Shown: positions 21,690-32,261 of the stretch, one piece after another
How positions within the stretch are numbered: the first letter of the stretch is position 1
Layout of the letters: each line of letters starts with the position of its first letter
Assembly (NCBI RefSeq): GCF_933775445.1
Contig: NC_065874.1
Span: 23,196,501-23,260,500, forward strand
DNA length: 64,000 nucleotides
Direction: 5' to 3'
From: Argentina anserina
Lineage: Eukaryota; Streptophyta; Magnoliopsida; Rosales; Rosaceae
Translations under genes and position numbers: made by a program
The notes under the pieces: generated by a model
Database searches by the model: none
What the model saw: only the letters and a program-made list of their open reading frames with translations
What the model was told of the DNA's origin: nothing

Positions 21690-21950
21690 GCGGAAAACAT
21701 GACGAGAAACGACGGAAAAAAACGTCGGAAAAACTTGTCGGAAGCCGGCGGCACCGATTGCCGGAAATCCGGCCGGCGGTGGCCGGACCTGGCCGGTATG
21801 GAGGCCGTAACTTCAGGTCCGACAGGGAACGCCGTCCGAAACCGGATGGCGGTGCCGGAAACACCGGCAAATGGCCGGAAGGCGGCGAATACGCAGGTAA
21901 AACGCCGGAAAACGTTCCGGAAACTCCGGAACAGTAACCGGAAAAAACGA
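21690..21950. repeat. CCGGAA-rich, CpG-dense segment inside the copia element
   Basis: A short GC-rich stretch made of repeated CCGGAAA/CCGGCGG words between the gag and integrase remnants. It is compositionally unlike its neighbours. Frames on both strands are open only because of the low-complexity composition. Confidence 0.6.
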
Positions 21951-22429
21951 TGTCAATTTTGACGTTCCGAGGTCTGTTTTCCAAATTTCAAAGTCCAAAA
22001 TCACAATGTAGTGCTATTGGGGTCCCATGTAACCCAAAAGCGGCCAATTTAAAAACCACGTGAGTTGTAAACGTTGACCATGCATGCTAAGCCAAGGCAA
22101 ATAAAATTCTCACAAGTCCAAGAAAGACGAGAAATTTTATAGAATATGCCAATATTTAATACAACACAACCAAACTTCCAATTCCAATAGACGACTTAAG
22201 CTAAAGTCGAACAAGAAACATGGCAATGCCAACGTCATACTTGAAAAATAGTAAGCAGAAAACATAGTCAAAATAGATTGATTAATCAAAAGTCCGTAGC
22301 AACAAAATCTTGCATATCGGATCGGGCGGAGCCTTAGCCTGAGGCTCAAAAATGTTTGCTTACTTGAGAATGGAAGAATGTTACTTTTCCATCTCCAAAA
22401 TTCCCTCAAGAAATAGATACAGGTGCCAA

Positions 22430-22560
22430 AAAGGGCATGCGTTTCTTGGATGTGGAGTATGCATCAAGGTCAACTCTGATAATACAACGTCATAGACGTT
22501 CATTAAATCACTTTAAGTGTGTCCCATAGAATTCTTTATTTTTGGGATCTTTTGTCAGCA
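22430..22560 (-). pseudogene. Copia gag remnant
   Basis: Minus-strand bases align loosely with the conserved gag stretch LKERYDH..TVLLP...WMHLRLQDFK (for example AGTGATTTAATGAACGTCTA then GTATTATCAGAG and GATGCAT). The frame is lost. The position between leader and integrase supports the reading. Confidence 0.45.
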
Positions 22561-23515
22561 AATAGTGCTGCATCAGAGTAATGAATCAACTCAAATAAAT
22601 GAGTACATAGACCTTGGGATTATCGTTTATAGACATGAGTTTAAGAAAACTCAAACATTCAAATAACAGTCGCGATGGCGACGCTTCCATAAGAAACGAG
22701 GGTTGTATAGGTTTCGAATAATCGAAATATTCAAGTATGTAACCGGAATTAGAAGGGTTGTGATGTATATGGTCACAAAATAATCGATGGATATCGGCGA
22801 TTCTCATGATCGCACCCAAAACAGCGGTGCACTCAGGCGACCACACGAAATCGATATCTTCCTTTTTAAATAATAAAGTGACTCCCCCAGGACCGTCACA
22901 CGAAAAACGTCGACCAAGAGGGGAATCATATCCCTCTTTGGTCTCATCGGCGTTATAAGAAAGGCCGGAAAAGAAGACATGAAAAAAAGGCTAATAGCGC
23001 CCGATAATTAATATATATATCTTCAAAAGCAGCAACTTTAAGAAAAACATACTTGTTGGTCTGCCAAATAGACCGCATATAAGTAAATTGCTCTGCAAAT
23101 CAATCGTCATGCATGAAGTTGCTTGTTGAATTCCTTTTCGATCTTCGTCCGATGACATAAAAATCTTGGGAGGATACGATCGGAATCGTATGTAGATGGC
23201 AAAAGTATCGTCCATCTCGGCATGAATGTCATCACCATAGTACGACGAGTAATCACTTTTCCTATGCAAGCACGCGAAACAGAGTTAGAAAACGAAAACG
23301 TGCAAATAAATGATTTAATAAGCAATAGGAAAAGAAAAAGGAAAAAAGAGAAATAGTTTAAAGGCCCAAAAGGGTAGAGAAGACGGGATTAACTTCTCTT
23401 GAGCGAAGAGTTTGCTTGTGCAGTTCGCGTTCATTGCGTATATATGCGGGAGGAGCAATTTTGAATCCTCTGATGCGGGGTTTGTCGGGGCAAAAAGATG
23501 TTTTTGCGGAGGATA

Positions 23516-23760
23516 CCCTGCGGGGCTGCGGAGGCTGCGTGCAGGGGCAGCAGGGGGGTCGCAGGGTCTGCAGGGGGGGGTCGCAGGGGCTGCAGGGCAG
23601 GGCAGCGTGCAGGGGCAGCGCGCGGGGCTGCGGGGGCAGCACGCAGGGGCTGCAGGGGCAGCACGCAGGGGCTGCGCGCAGGGGTTGCGGGGCTGGGGCT
23701 GCGGGGGGGGGGGGGGGCTGCGGTGCGGCGGCTGCAGGAGGTGCGCCGGCGAGGAGATGC
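23516..23760 (-). repeat. G/C-rich minisatellite in the copia 5' leader
   Basis: Repeats of a GCAGGGGCTGCAGGGGCAGC type with runs of four to fourteen G on the plus strand, hence C on the transcript strand. They lie just inside the 5' LTR together with a (GA)n tract at 23791-23813. Long ORFs across it on either strand are artefacts of the repeat. Confidence 0.85.
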
Positions 23761-23868
23761 CGGAGCTTGGAATCGACGGCGGCCGGCGGAGGAGAGAGAG
23801 AGAGAGAGAGAGAGAAAAAAAATAGGGCTCTAAAAGTTCAGGGTTTTTAGAGCAACGTGGTGATAACG

Positions 23869-24052
23869 TGTTTCAGGATGAAATAATTGTGTATTATTGA
23901 ATGATATGGGGGCCTATATATAGGCATTACAAAACCACAATCCCGTAGGATTCGGAGTCCTAATCTATTACGGAGATGCTAATCTATCTCCTAACAGGAA
24001 ACCTATTAGGCTAAGACACACATAAGGGTAGAATAGTAATTCTCCCGGAACA
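23869..24052 (-). repeat. Copia 5' LTR
   Basis: 184 bases, identical by reading to the other LTR. The minus-strand sequence just after it, CGTTATCACCACGTTGCTC, occupies the primer-binding position but is not the usual TGGTATCAGAGC. Confidence 0.95.
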
Positions 24053-24057
24053 ATCAT

Positions 24058-24722
24058 ATAATTATTAATTTATTTTGACAAAGAACATGAACACGGGTGT
24101 AAAATATTGATAAAGAACCATTAATGAATGATAGTCAAATTTGGTATGTGCAGTGCGATCAAAGGTTGTGAGTGTAATTGGTATATAATATCATAAATAG
24201 CCCTTTTCTCTATCTTCTGCTTCATTATGCAGAATGATCTCACAGCTTTTTTATAGACCACAATCACCACCACCTAATCCAGAAGAAGAAGAACCCACTC
24301 TATCCTTCTCAACCCCTCCCCGACTCTATTCTTCTCAAATTTCAAGTACGAAGCTTCAGATCTACCAATTAAGAAGTTGTTTTGAGTTTTAGCATGCATC
24401 TGTCTCCTTTTTTCGATCAAACCGTGATAGATTTCAAAACCAAACACTCAAGATCATGCTTCTTTATAAGTTGACTCTATGTTTCTCTTTTTCCTCTTAA
24501 TTTCCACTTCAAAAACTTGGGTATTCTTGATTTGAAAGAAGAAAGAGAATCGATTGGTGCAAGTTGGAAATTCCACCAGCCGTGTTTGTTTGCGTATCCA
24601 TTCCATATCTAAATAGGATACGCGTGTCCGAATGTATTTTGGTATGTCTAAACATGTCCGTGTCCAATACACCACGATACGCGACCACGACAACATGTCC
24701 ATGCTTCTTAGTATATAACTCA
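24058..24722. other. Non-repeat stretch between copia and module b
   Basis: Contains promoter-like sequence (TTTTTTATAG near 24248, CT-rich leader to 24360) and a stretch at 24595-24700 of GTGTCCGTGTCC-type words resembling the CGACAC-rich body of the MITE at 46.8 kb. No coding region is supported. Confidence 0.4.
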
Positions 24723-24924
24723 TATGAAATGAGATTATGGAAAACTAATGATTGAATTTTTCTGAAACACACGATTGAAAGTCCTTGGAGAGAAAGAACT
24801 CATTGGATATATAGATATTATATATATATATATATTTTTTTTCTTGGATAAATATATAAATAAATTACTCATATATGTTTATATTAGTAATTATACATGA
24901 GTTGGATAAGTTAATGCTAAAACA
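24723..24924. repeat. Tandem unit 2, right part of module b
   Basis: Resumes unit 2: AACTAATGATTGA, GAGAAAGAACTCATTGGATA, TTAGTAATTATACATGAG and TTGGATAAGTTAATGCTAAA match 13490-13620 and 14395-14425. Confidence 0.8.
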
Positions 24925-25447
24925 AGGGCCAATCATATTTTCGGTTGACTTTAGACCCAAACCGAGATCCGATCAGAATGTAATCAGTTAGAGGCTTCTA
25001 GACCCATAACAATGACGGTACAAAAACGCCTAAAACTTTTAGTATGGTTAATGTGGCCAAAAATTCGACAAGAGGATCGCAAACCAGATTTGATTTGGTA
25101 CTAGAAAAAGATATCTAGTTTGTTTTTTAGAAGAGATAAATTTGTTCTCATACATTTTAATTGTGGTTATGACCGTCTAACTTGGTTTTGAGATATTGCG
25201 ATACCCTAAACCCACCCCCACCCTCACCCATCCTATATAAGGATAGTCATTTTTGGAAACCCTAAAATTTACAGCAATCAGATCAGAAACAACAATTCTC
25301 ACTACTCAGGTGTTTCACTCGAGGTTATTTCATCCCAATTCATCAATAGGTCAAGGATGGATCTGTGCCCCTCCCCCGATAAGGGAAATTTAAAAAGTTG
25401 AGTGTTTGATACTGGTGGAGGAGTTTATTACTAGGAATTTTTTGATG
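24925..25447. other. Roughly 520-bp insertion in tandem unit 2, possibly a small LTR
   Basis: Absent from unit 1, where TAAAACA is followed directly by TGTGTATTAG. It contains TATATAAGG at about 25232 followed by an A/C-rich leader-like sequence, as an LTR would, but clear TG..CA ends and a target duplication are not visible. Confidence 0.35.
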
Positions 25448-25609
25448 ATATGTGTATTAAAATTTGCACTAGTAAGATATTATTTAGAAGAGACAACTTT
25501 TCTTAAAAAACATAGCAGAAAATATCCTAACTAACATAGAATTTCACGTTATGTACTGAGTTTAGGATAGACTGTTAACCTTTAGTACCATTATGTTATT
25601 TTTAAGATT

Positions 25610-26660
25610 AAATTCATCTTAACTGTATACTAGATGTAGTGTGACTTACTAACAGTTAAGATGAACTTACTATTATTCTTAACAAAAGTAAAAATAGTCA
25701 CTAATAGACCGGAAATGCAATACAAACAACGTATAAATCAAACCATGTATGGAGAGATGGACTATAATCATTCTGTTTTTGCGATTTCAAAAATGTGAAA
25801 TCAATTAAAACAATCTGGCCTTATTTGAAATACTGTCTAGTAAAACTGCTCATGAATGTCGTGATCGTAAGTTCGATGCTGATTAGCAAAACACAAGCAC
25901 CCCCAATATAACAATATATGGCGTTGCACAGTATAGTCCATAATTGTCTACCCAAAACTACATTATATGCTAATATTCAGCTTTAGCTAGAGCAGACGCT
26001 ACATGATGTAGTTTCTACCGTCGGAAATTTGGTGGGAGAGTTATTACACCCAGCTGTAACATGAGGTAAGAAACTTATGTATTTTTTGACATCACAGTTG
26101 CGACACATGCACTTGCAACTCCTCCACTAGCCTCTCCTCCTCCTCTTTCACCGTCACCAAACATATTATATAGCTAGGTATGTTAAATATAAACGAAAAG
26201 AGTATTTCTCCATTAAGATTACTATGTATGAGAGAAAAAATTCAAATGAGAGAAAAAATTCAAGCAAAGTGATGTTTATATGGCATTCATACATGACAAC
26301 TGTATTTGTAGTTACCCATTTAAATAATGAGCGAGAAATGATGACATCATAGTAAGAAATATCCAAACTAACGAGAGATTTTGAAGAAGTCTTGTAAGCT
26401 AGACTAGTAGTTGGCAATACTAGAGGAGGAAGACTACACTTAGTCAATCTAAAGTGACTTAGTTTTGGGAGCTAATTTATTGTTTCAAACCAATCCGAAG
26501 CATTGCCTAAAAAAATATCACCGAGATTCAAGTATTGAAAGGATGAATATGATGAGAATATCTTCATTTATACATATATAGTTATATGTAAAGACCCGAT
26601 CATATAATTATATATATATATATAAATGGGCAGATTATTTTATGTTATATATATATGATG
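25610..26660. repeat. Tandem unit 3 of the roughly 1.3-kb repeated sequence
   Basis: Holds a complete module a (25610-26440) without the solo LTR, and most of module b (AAAGTGACTTAGTTTTGGGA, CCGAGATTCAAGTATT). It starts with a perfect 14-bp inverted repeat, TTCATCTTAACTGT and ACAGTTAAGATGAA (25613-25665). It serves as the empty-site reference for the 15.1-kb LTR. Confidence 0.8.
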
Positions 26661-27036
26661 TTTTTTTTTCTCAAATATATCCACTAAATAGAAGAAGGAA
26701 AAATAGACCAAACAATGTCTCACCTTTGGGCCATTATGTCTCACATTCTAATCCCGATCTAATATCAGTATATAGTGTCATTAGATTCGTAAGAAAAACA
26801 GTCATCTTGCAACTTTAGAAATATATTTTTGTCCATTAAGACAAAAAAGAAGAAGAGTGAGAACATAGAAAGAACTTCTTGAGCTTTCTCCTTCATATCA
26901 ATCATCGATGGAGGCAAACTCAGAATCATCATCTTCAATTTACCCAACTACTCTTTCCCAAACCCATAAACCCATGTTCACTACTCTCTTCCACCTCCTT
27001 TGTTTGCATCGATTTATAAAAAATAAATAGTCATTA
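26661..27036. other. Spacer with a 40-codon ORF cut off by the next LTR
   Basis: A plus-strand ATG at 26908 opens a Ser-rich frame MEANSESSSSIYPTTLSQ... ending TAG at 27030, six bases before an LTR. A leader-like CT-rich sequence precedes it. It might be the first exon of a disrupted gene, but the resemblance is to nothing I recognise. Confidence 0.25.
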
Positions 27037-29836
27037 TGTAATACCCCGAAAATTAGTATCTAATTTTCAATATTGGTTATTATTAAGTTAGTCGTTGTCT
27101 AATTTTATAGTACGAAGGTAAAAACGAAAGTGTTTGAGTGAACATTTACGCGGAAACGTTTTATTGAGGGGTCATAGAGTTGACTTTTTATTCGTTGGTT
27201 TTCTAAGAAAAATTCATTCATGAAAGTCGTAGAGCTCGTCGACACGAGTTCGTAGACACATGACACACATAATTTGGAGATTGTGTGAAGAAGTTAGCAA
27301 TAGACGTTTCAGATTTTGGAGATTTTAAGTATAAATATAAATTTTACCATTAGGGTTTCATTTTTAGCAAAAACTAATTTCCCTTCTCTTTCTCTCAGTC
27401 ACACGCCCCTTTAGAATCAAAATCATGTGTCTGACCCGACCTGACTTTTCCGACAAGATCCGGTGGTTCCAGGTAATGGGGCCAGCCCAGATTTCTTCCT
27501 CTCCTCCCTATGGTGGTGGCTTGTGCCAATTTGCGACGATCTGCGTGAATTGAGAGATCCAAGACGACCTGAAAATCCGGATGTGACTTGACTTATGTTC
27601 TTTAGTTTTCCGGTGAGCTCCGTCAAATTTGGGTGTCGATGCAGGTTATAATCTCTCTTCTTCTTCCTTGCGATGTTCCTTGTAGCACTAGTTTGACCCA
27701 TTTTTATCTTAAAGTTGCAGATCGGTGAGCATGGTTCATAGCATCTGTGGAGATCAAGTCTGACGTGTTTTGGGGACGGCCCCTACCCAAAAAGTTGCCC
27801 CTATTCCTTCTAGTCACGACTTTGCTGGTGCTGCAGCTCAATTTGGAACAGGGAGTGTCCAATTTTGAAATTCTCTTGGTGACAACAATTCGGGTGGTCT
27901 TTGGGCAAATTTTAGGACTTCCTGAGGTGTGAAAGCTTATTTCCATGCTTTGTTATCCATGAGTGTGGTGTTGGATTGTGGAGAAGTCAGAAAGTTTAGG
28001 GGAGAGCTTTAGGCAACCTATTATAGTGGCTTGAAGTAGTGCGGCCGACTGATTACATAGCTTTTGATGGCCCTAGTTTCTCATGCTCGTTAATACGAGT
28101 ATTTTGTTATATGATTAGTAGATTTTGGTGGTCGTTTGAGAATATGAGGTTTTTGAATGGTGTGGTGTATCATTCTTAGTAATTGATACTTTGGATCATT
28201 GTTTAGGTAGAGGTATTGGTTTGTTGAATGTCCTGAGACCTTGGGAGGTCTCGATGGAATAGTTGTCTCGTATGACAAGTCTTCGGGATAGTTTGAGTGT
28301 TGGTCTAAGTCGAGTCTTTACTTTCCAATTGTTACTAAGTTATAATTATGACATTTAGGTGATTGACTTGGAGGCTTTTTTCTATGTGTTGGTATCAAAG
28401 AAGACGAAACGGGATTTAAGGTGAGTAAACTTCACAATGATCATCATGATCGAAGTTTTTTATAATTATTGAATTTAGTTTGAGTTGTTAACATAGTCCT
28501 TGCATCACTAGCTTATAAAATTTGTTCTAAAGATATGTATTGGTTTAAATTACGTGAACTTGATTATCTACGGTTCATGTGTATGTAAAACATTATTTTA
28601 ATAAAATGATTTTAAAATGTTTTAGTGATTATGGACCATGGTGAATGTGAGAATGAAATTAGATTATGCATGTGGATATTGATATGATATAGTTAATTTA
28701 TATATGAATATTAATGGTAATAATAATATACATATATACGTTGCTATATTATATTTTATATCCTTAAATGTGATTATATCTTAATGTGGAGGAAGGGACT
28801 GGAAGGGGAAAAAATGCACCTTTCGGTAATTTGGTTTATTGAGTGTGATTATTTGATATTGTTGGCGGATGAGACTAAAGAGAAGAAAATGTACATTCTG
28901 GTAAATTTGTTGATTGTACAACTTGTTCTTATTGTGATGTTGTGAGAGTCGCTTGGTTTTGTACAATATTATCATGGGTGGATTGATTATTTTGTACGTG
29001 TTGTTTTAACATTTGAGTCTTTTTAAAATGTTTTATGGTGTTCGGACCTAGTGATGACAATTAAATCAGGAACTAAGTCTTTGGCCGAGTGATTGGTTAC
29101 GATCAGTTAGAGCTCTAATCTGTCTGCCGATGCAGACATGAGATGGTAACCTAATGGAGTTATCTGGGTCTCATGAGTGCATTTTAAAAAAAGGAAATTT
29201 AACTGTATTATATTTGTGTTGGTTGTTGAGTTGTTAAATTCCCAAGACATGAATTTTGTCATGTGTTTTCCATTTTGAAAAAAGGGATATTGTGTTTTAA
29301 AAGAAAACAGAGGTGAGAGTTATTCTCTTGGTTTTCAAGTGAAGGTTCTATAGTTCCGGTTGAGTTGTTAGTTTTGCTTATTTCCATCATTTTGTTGCAT
29401 GTTTATGTGATTTTTTGAATTATGCTTTTATGCATGAACACTACTATTTATCATGCATTATTGCAAGTGTGTTATGTGAATTTTAAATGTCGTTGCTTAT
29501 ATCTTATATGCACATTTATCTTGAGTTAAGTTTACTCATACAAGCTTTAAAAGGTCACTGGGTTCGTTGTTTACAACCCGATACATTAATCTATGGTGTA
29601 GGGTTATTTTTGCAGGTTGTTGTTTTTGTTTGCGGTGAGAGAGTTCGAGAAAGTAGTGACAATGGTCGACCAAATGTGTTTTAAGAATTATCTTGTATCA
29701 ATTCTTTGTAAACGTTGCTTTTACGATTTGATCAAGATTAGTAAACATTGTAAGTGTAATATGTATTGTTTTTTTATTTGAATTGTCATGTCTTTGAATT
29801 TGAATTTTTATTATTCAAAATTTGAGGCGTGACGAA
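27037..29836 (+). mobile_element. Long LTR (about 2.8 kb) of the same gypsy family, apparently solo
   Basis: Starts TGTAATACCCCGAAAATT and ends near TTTGAGGCGTGACG. It carries the family modules in order: ATTCATTCATGAAAGTCG and GAGCTCGTCGACACGAGTTC (about 27205), TATA-like TATAAATA (about 27331), AAGGTGAGTAAAC (28419), and the hairpin region GGGTTCGTTGTTTACAACCC (about 29560). No PBS or gag follows. Flanks (CATTA left, AATTA right) are only an approximate target duplication, so the right end is uncertain by a few bases. Confidence 0.8.
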
Positions 29837-31680
29837 TTAAATTGGAAATTAATATGATCACAAAGGAGGGATGATAATCTTTAGTCTGATAGAGAATTTG
29901 AGAGAGTTTAAGGAATTAGAAGAATGAATCATGAGTTTGAGACTTTTTTTTATTTTATTTTTTTATTCTAAATGAAAACCAATAGTACATGTATTTACGA
30001 CGTGTTAGTATGGCGAAAACCAATAAATGGAGACAATGAAATATTTTTCTTCTAAACCTAATATGCATATAGATTAGATTCCACAATTAGGCTAATTTGA
30101 GTTTATGACCTTGGGACTAGAGATATGGAGGAGATAATGGACTTGAACCGAGAAGAATGATCCTAAAACCCATAAAATAAAAAGAATAAAGGGTGAGATG
30201 GTCATTTTGTAATAAAAATATACACAATAACTATTTCAGAAGAGATTTTTTTGTGTTACCGTAGCACCACATGAAAATATCCAGTGGTATACTATTCCAA
30301 TCACAATTTAACACACAAGATTTAATCAGAAAAATTATATTTTAGCTATTTTGTTAAAGACTATTTTAGGTTTCTTTCTAAAACCCTAAATCATAAATTC
30401 TAAACCCTAAATCATCAATACTCATGAATATCATTTCACAAATAATAAAAATTTGTTAGATTATAATTTTGTGTAATAAATCTACGTGTCAAAATATAAT
30501 AAGTAAGAAGTACCACTAGACATTACCACGTATACTACGGTAGCATATGAAAATTTCTCCTATTCCAGATACTAATATTCGGTAAGAGTTAAAATGTAAG
30601 ACTTTGTTTTGAAATTTTATAAACTTGAGATACTAAAAATTTGAATGACTCATAATTGAGACACTGTTTGGTCCATTTTTCCAAACATTTTTCCAATAAG
30701 AAATGGGATGAGAGAGAAAATAAGATTTGGATCTCTCTATTAACAACAATCTCTATATACTTCTTGAAATGGTCGACTTTCCCGTCCCTTATATTTACGA
30801 TGGTTCCTATATTTACAGCTCCCTATGTGGCAGATTTTGTCATTTTTCTCTAAGTATTACTAAAATCTCAACTTTCCCAAATTACTTAATGTTAATTTCT
30901 TGCTCTGGAAAATTTCCCAAAACATGTGGCCAACAAAATTAGAGACGAGTGTTCTCATGTGGATATTTCGTACGATTTTATATTTCATACTTGCAAAAAG
31001 TTTATACAATCGTTACTATTATAACATGAGTGAATCGCTCTCGCGAGGTGGTTCAAAGTTAAACGACCAGAGTTGGAAACATACTCAATTGAGTATGCAC
31101 GACACCTCGTTGCTCTTCACATCTCTCATCTCTGAAAGGATGGTGGGAGTAGAGTCAAGGATTATAGGTACCAATTGAGTAACTTTGATTACCATTACTG
31201 ATAGCACTGTTTGCGGATTTAGGTTGGAAAATGATTCATTTCAACTGATGACTTTCTTGATTGTTTAAATTGAATTTAACAGAATTTTGGGAAACAAGTT
31301 ACCAGATTAATTCACTTTTGTCATATTGATTTTCATTTATTATTTTTACATTCTTTCTGGACTTCTTGTCCAGATTTCAAGCTCAATAACCAAAACAATC
31401 AACAACTCCATCACGAAAAACCGAAATTCCCCCTTTCATTCATTTCCCCTTCAATATGTTCCTAAATATTGAGATTTTAACAGGAAAAACAAAATAGTTG
31501 GTATACAGGAAATAAATTTATCGATTATTATTTTTGTGCTCATTTTTTTAAAATACGTATAATTGTTTAATTATTATCTAAATATTAATTGAAAAAAAAC
31601 ACATATCATATATTTAAAAAAATTGACAAAAAAAGTAATCGGTAAATTTGTTTCCTGTTACACGTACATGTCTACGGTCG
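29837..31680. other. Intergenic, AT-rich, possible small MITE at about 30255-30550
   Basis: No gene recognised. TTACCGTAGCACCACATG near 30258 and the complement of CCACGTATACTACGGTAGC near 30545 resemble short inverted ends about 290 bp apart. The match is imperfect and there is no clear target duplication. AAACCCTAAATC words near 30390 are not a telomeric array. Confidence 0.35.
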
Positions 31681-31759
31681 ACCCATTTTGTAGTGAATTA
31701 AAAAACCGGCGGGATGCCCCAGAAATAATCTGCAGGGACTTTGCATTGCGTGGACTTTG

Positions 31760-31882
31760 CTACAGTCGATGCCATAGACACTGCTCAACTTCTCTCTACT
31801 GACGCCTGCAACTCCTTTTCCGTCAAACTCAAACTGTTCAAAGCTACTCAAAGAGTGAATCTTCATGTTCGATCTCCACAAG
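31760..31882 (+). other. Probable non-coding first exon of the trihelix gene
   Basis: CT-rich leader-like sequence ending CACAAG followed by GTAAGC (31883), a good donor. An acceptor-like ACTAG near 32237 lies shortly before the start codon, giving a leader intron of about 355 bases. This is a splice-motif inference. Confidence 0.4.
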
Positions 31883-32261
31883 GTAAGCTTCAAAGAACTT
31901 GGATTTTTGTTTCATCTAGATTCTGGGTATGTGTTTTTCGATTTAGCTGTCGTTGTATCTAATTGTTCAGCTTTCTGGGTATATTTATAAGTCTAAAACA
32001 AATGTTTACAGCTTGAAATGGTAAATATTTTGCAGATTTGGGTTTGTTGGTAAATAATGGAGGAAAATGAAAAGGATTGCGGAAGTTAAACATTGATCTT
32101 GTTATGTTTGATTGATAAGAGAATGAGGAAGATGAAGGAGTGGTTTATAAAGTGTTATTCTAAGTTGATTATGAGGATCCAAAGGTTTTAGCTTTTTTAT
32201 GCTCTTGCTTTCTGAGAGGAACCAGATTGAAGACTAGGATTGTGTTGTTGACTGTGGAAGG

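Larger units (their letters stand above)
17506..24052 (-). mobile_element. Ty1/copia retrotransposon, identical 184-bp LTRs, decayed interior, TSD ATCAT
   Basis: LTRs at 17506-17689 and 23869-24052 both start TGTTTCAGG and end CCCGGAACA, and I find no difference over 184 bases. ATCAT flanks both sides (17501-17505, 24053-24057). Orientation is minus: the polypurine tract AAGGGGGAG abuts the left LTR, and gag, integrase and RT remnants lie in order from right to left. No long ORF survives. The domains are readable only as broken pieces, so the element cannot encode its own enzymes. It lies inside tandem unit 2. A C-rich leader repeat (plus-strand G-rich) follows the 5' LTR. Confidence 0.95.

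Noticed and set aside
23358..23850. Several long ORFs on both strands (up to 144 codons)
   Set aside because: They are translations of the G/C-rich minisatellite in all frames and have no domain.
24160..25300. Promoter-like TATA and leader sequences as separate genes
   Set aside because: No coding exon follows either one, and both lie inside a repeat block; they are more likely transposon promoters.
30365..30420. AAACCCTAAA words as an interstitial telomere repeat
   Set aside because: Only a few imperfect words separated by other sequence, no array.
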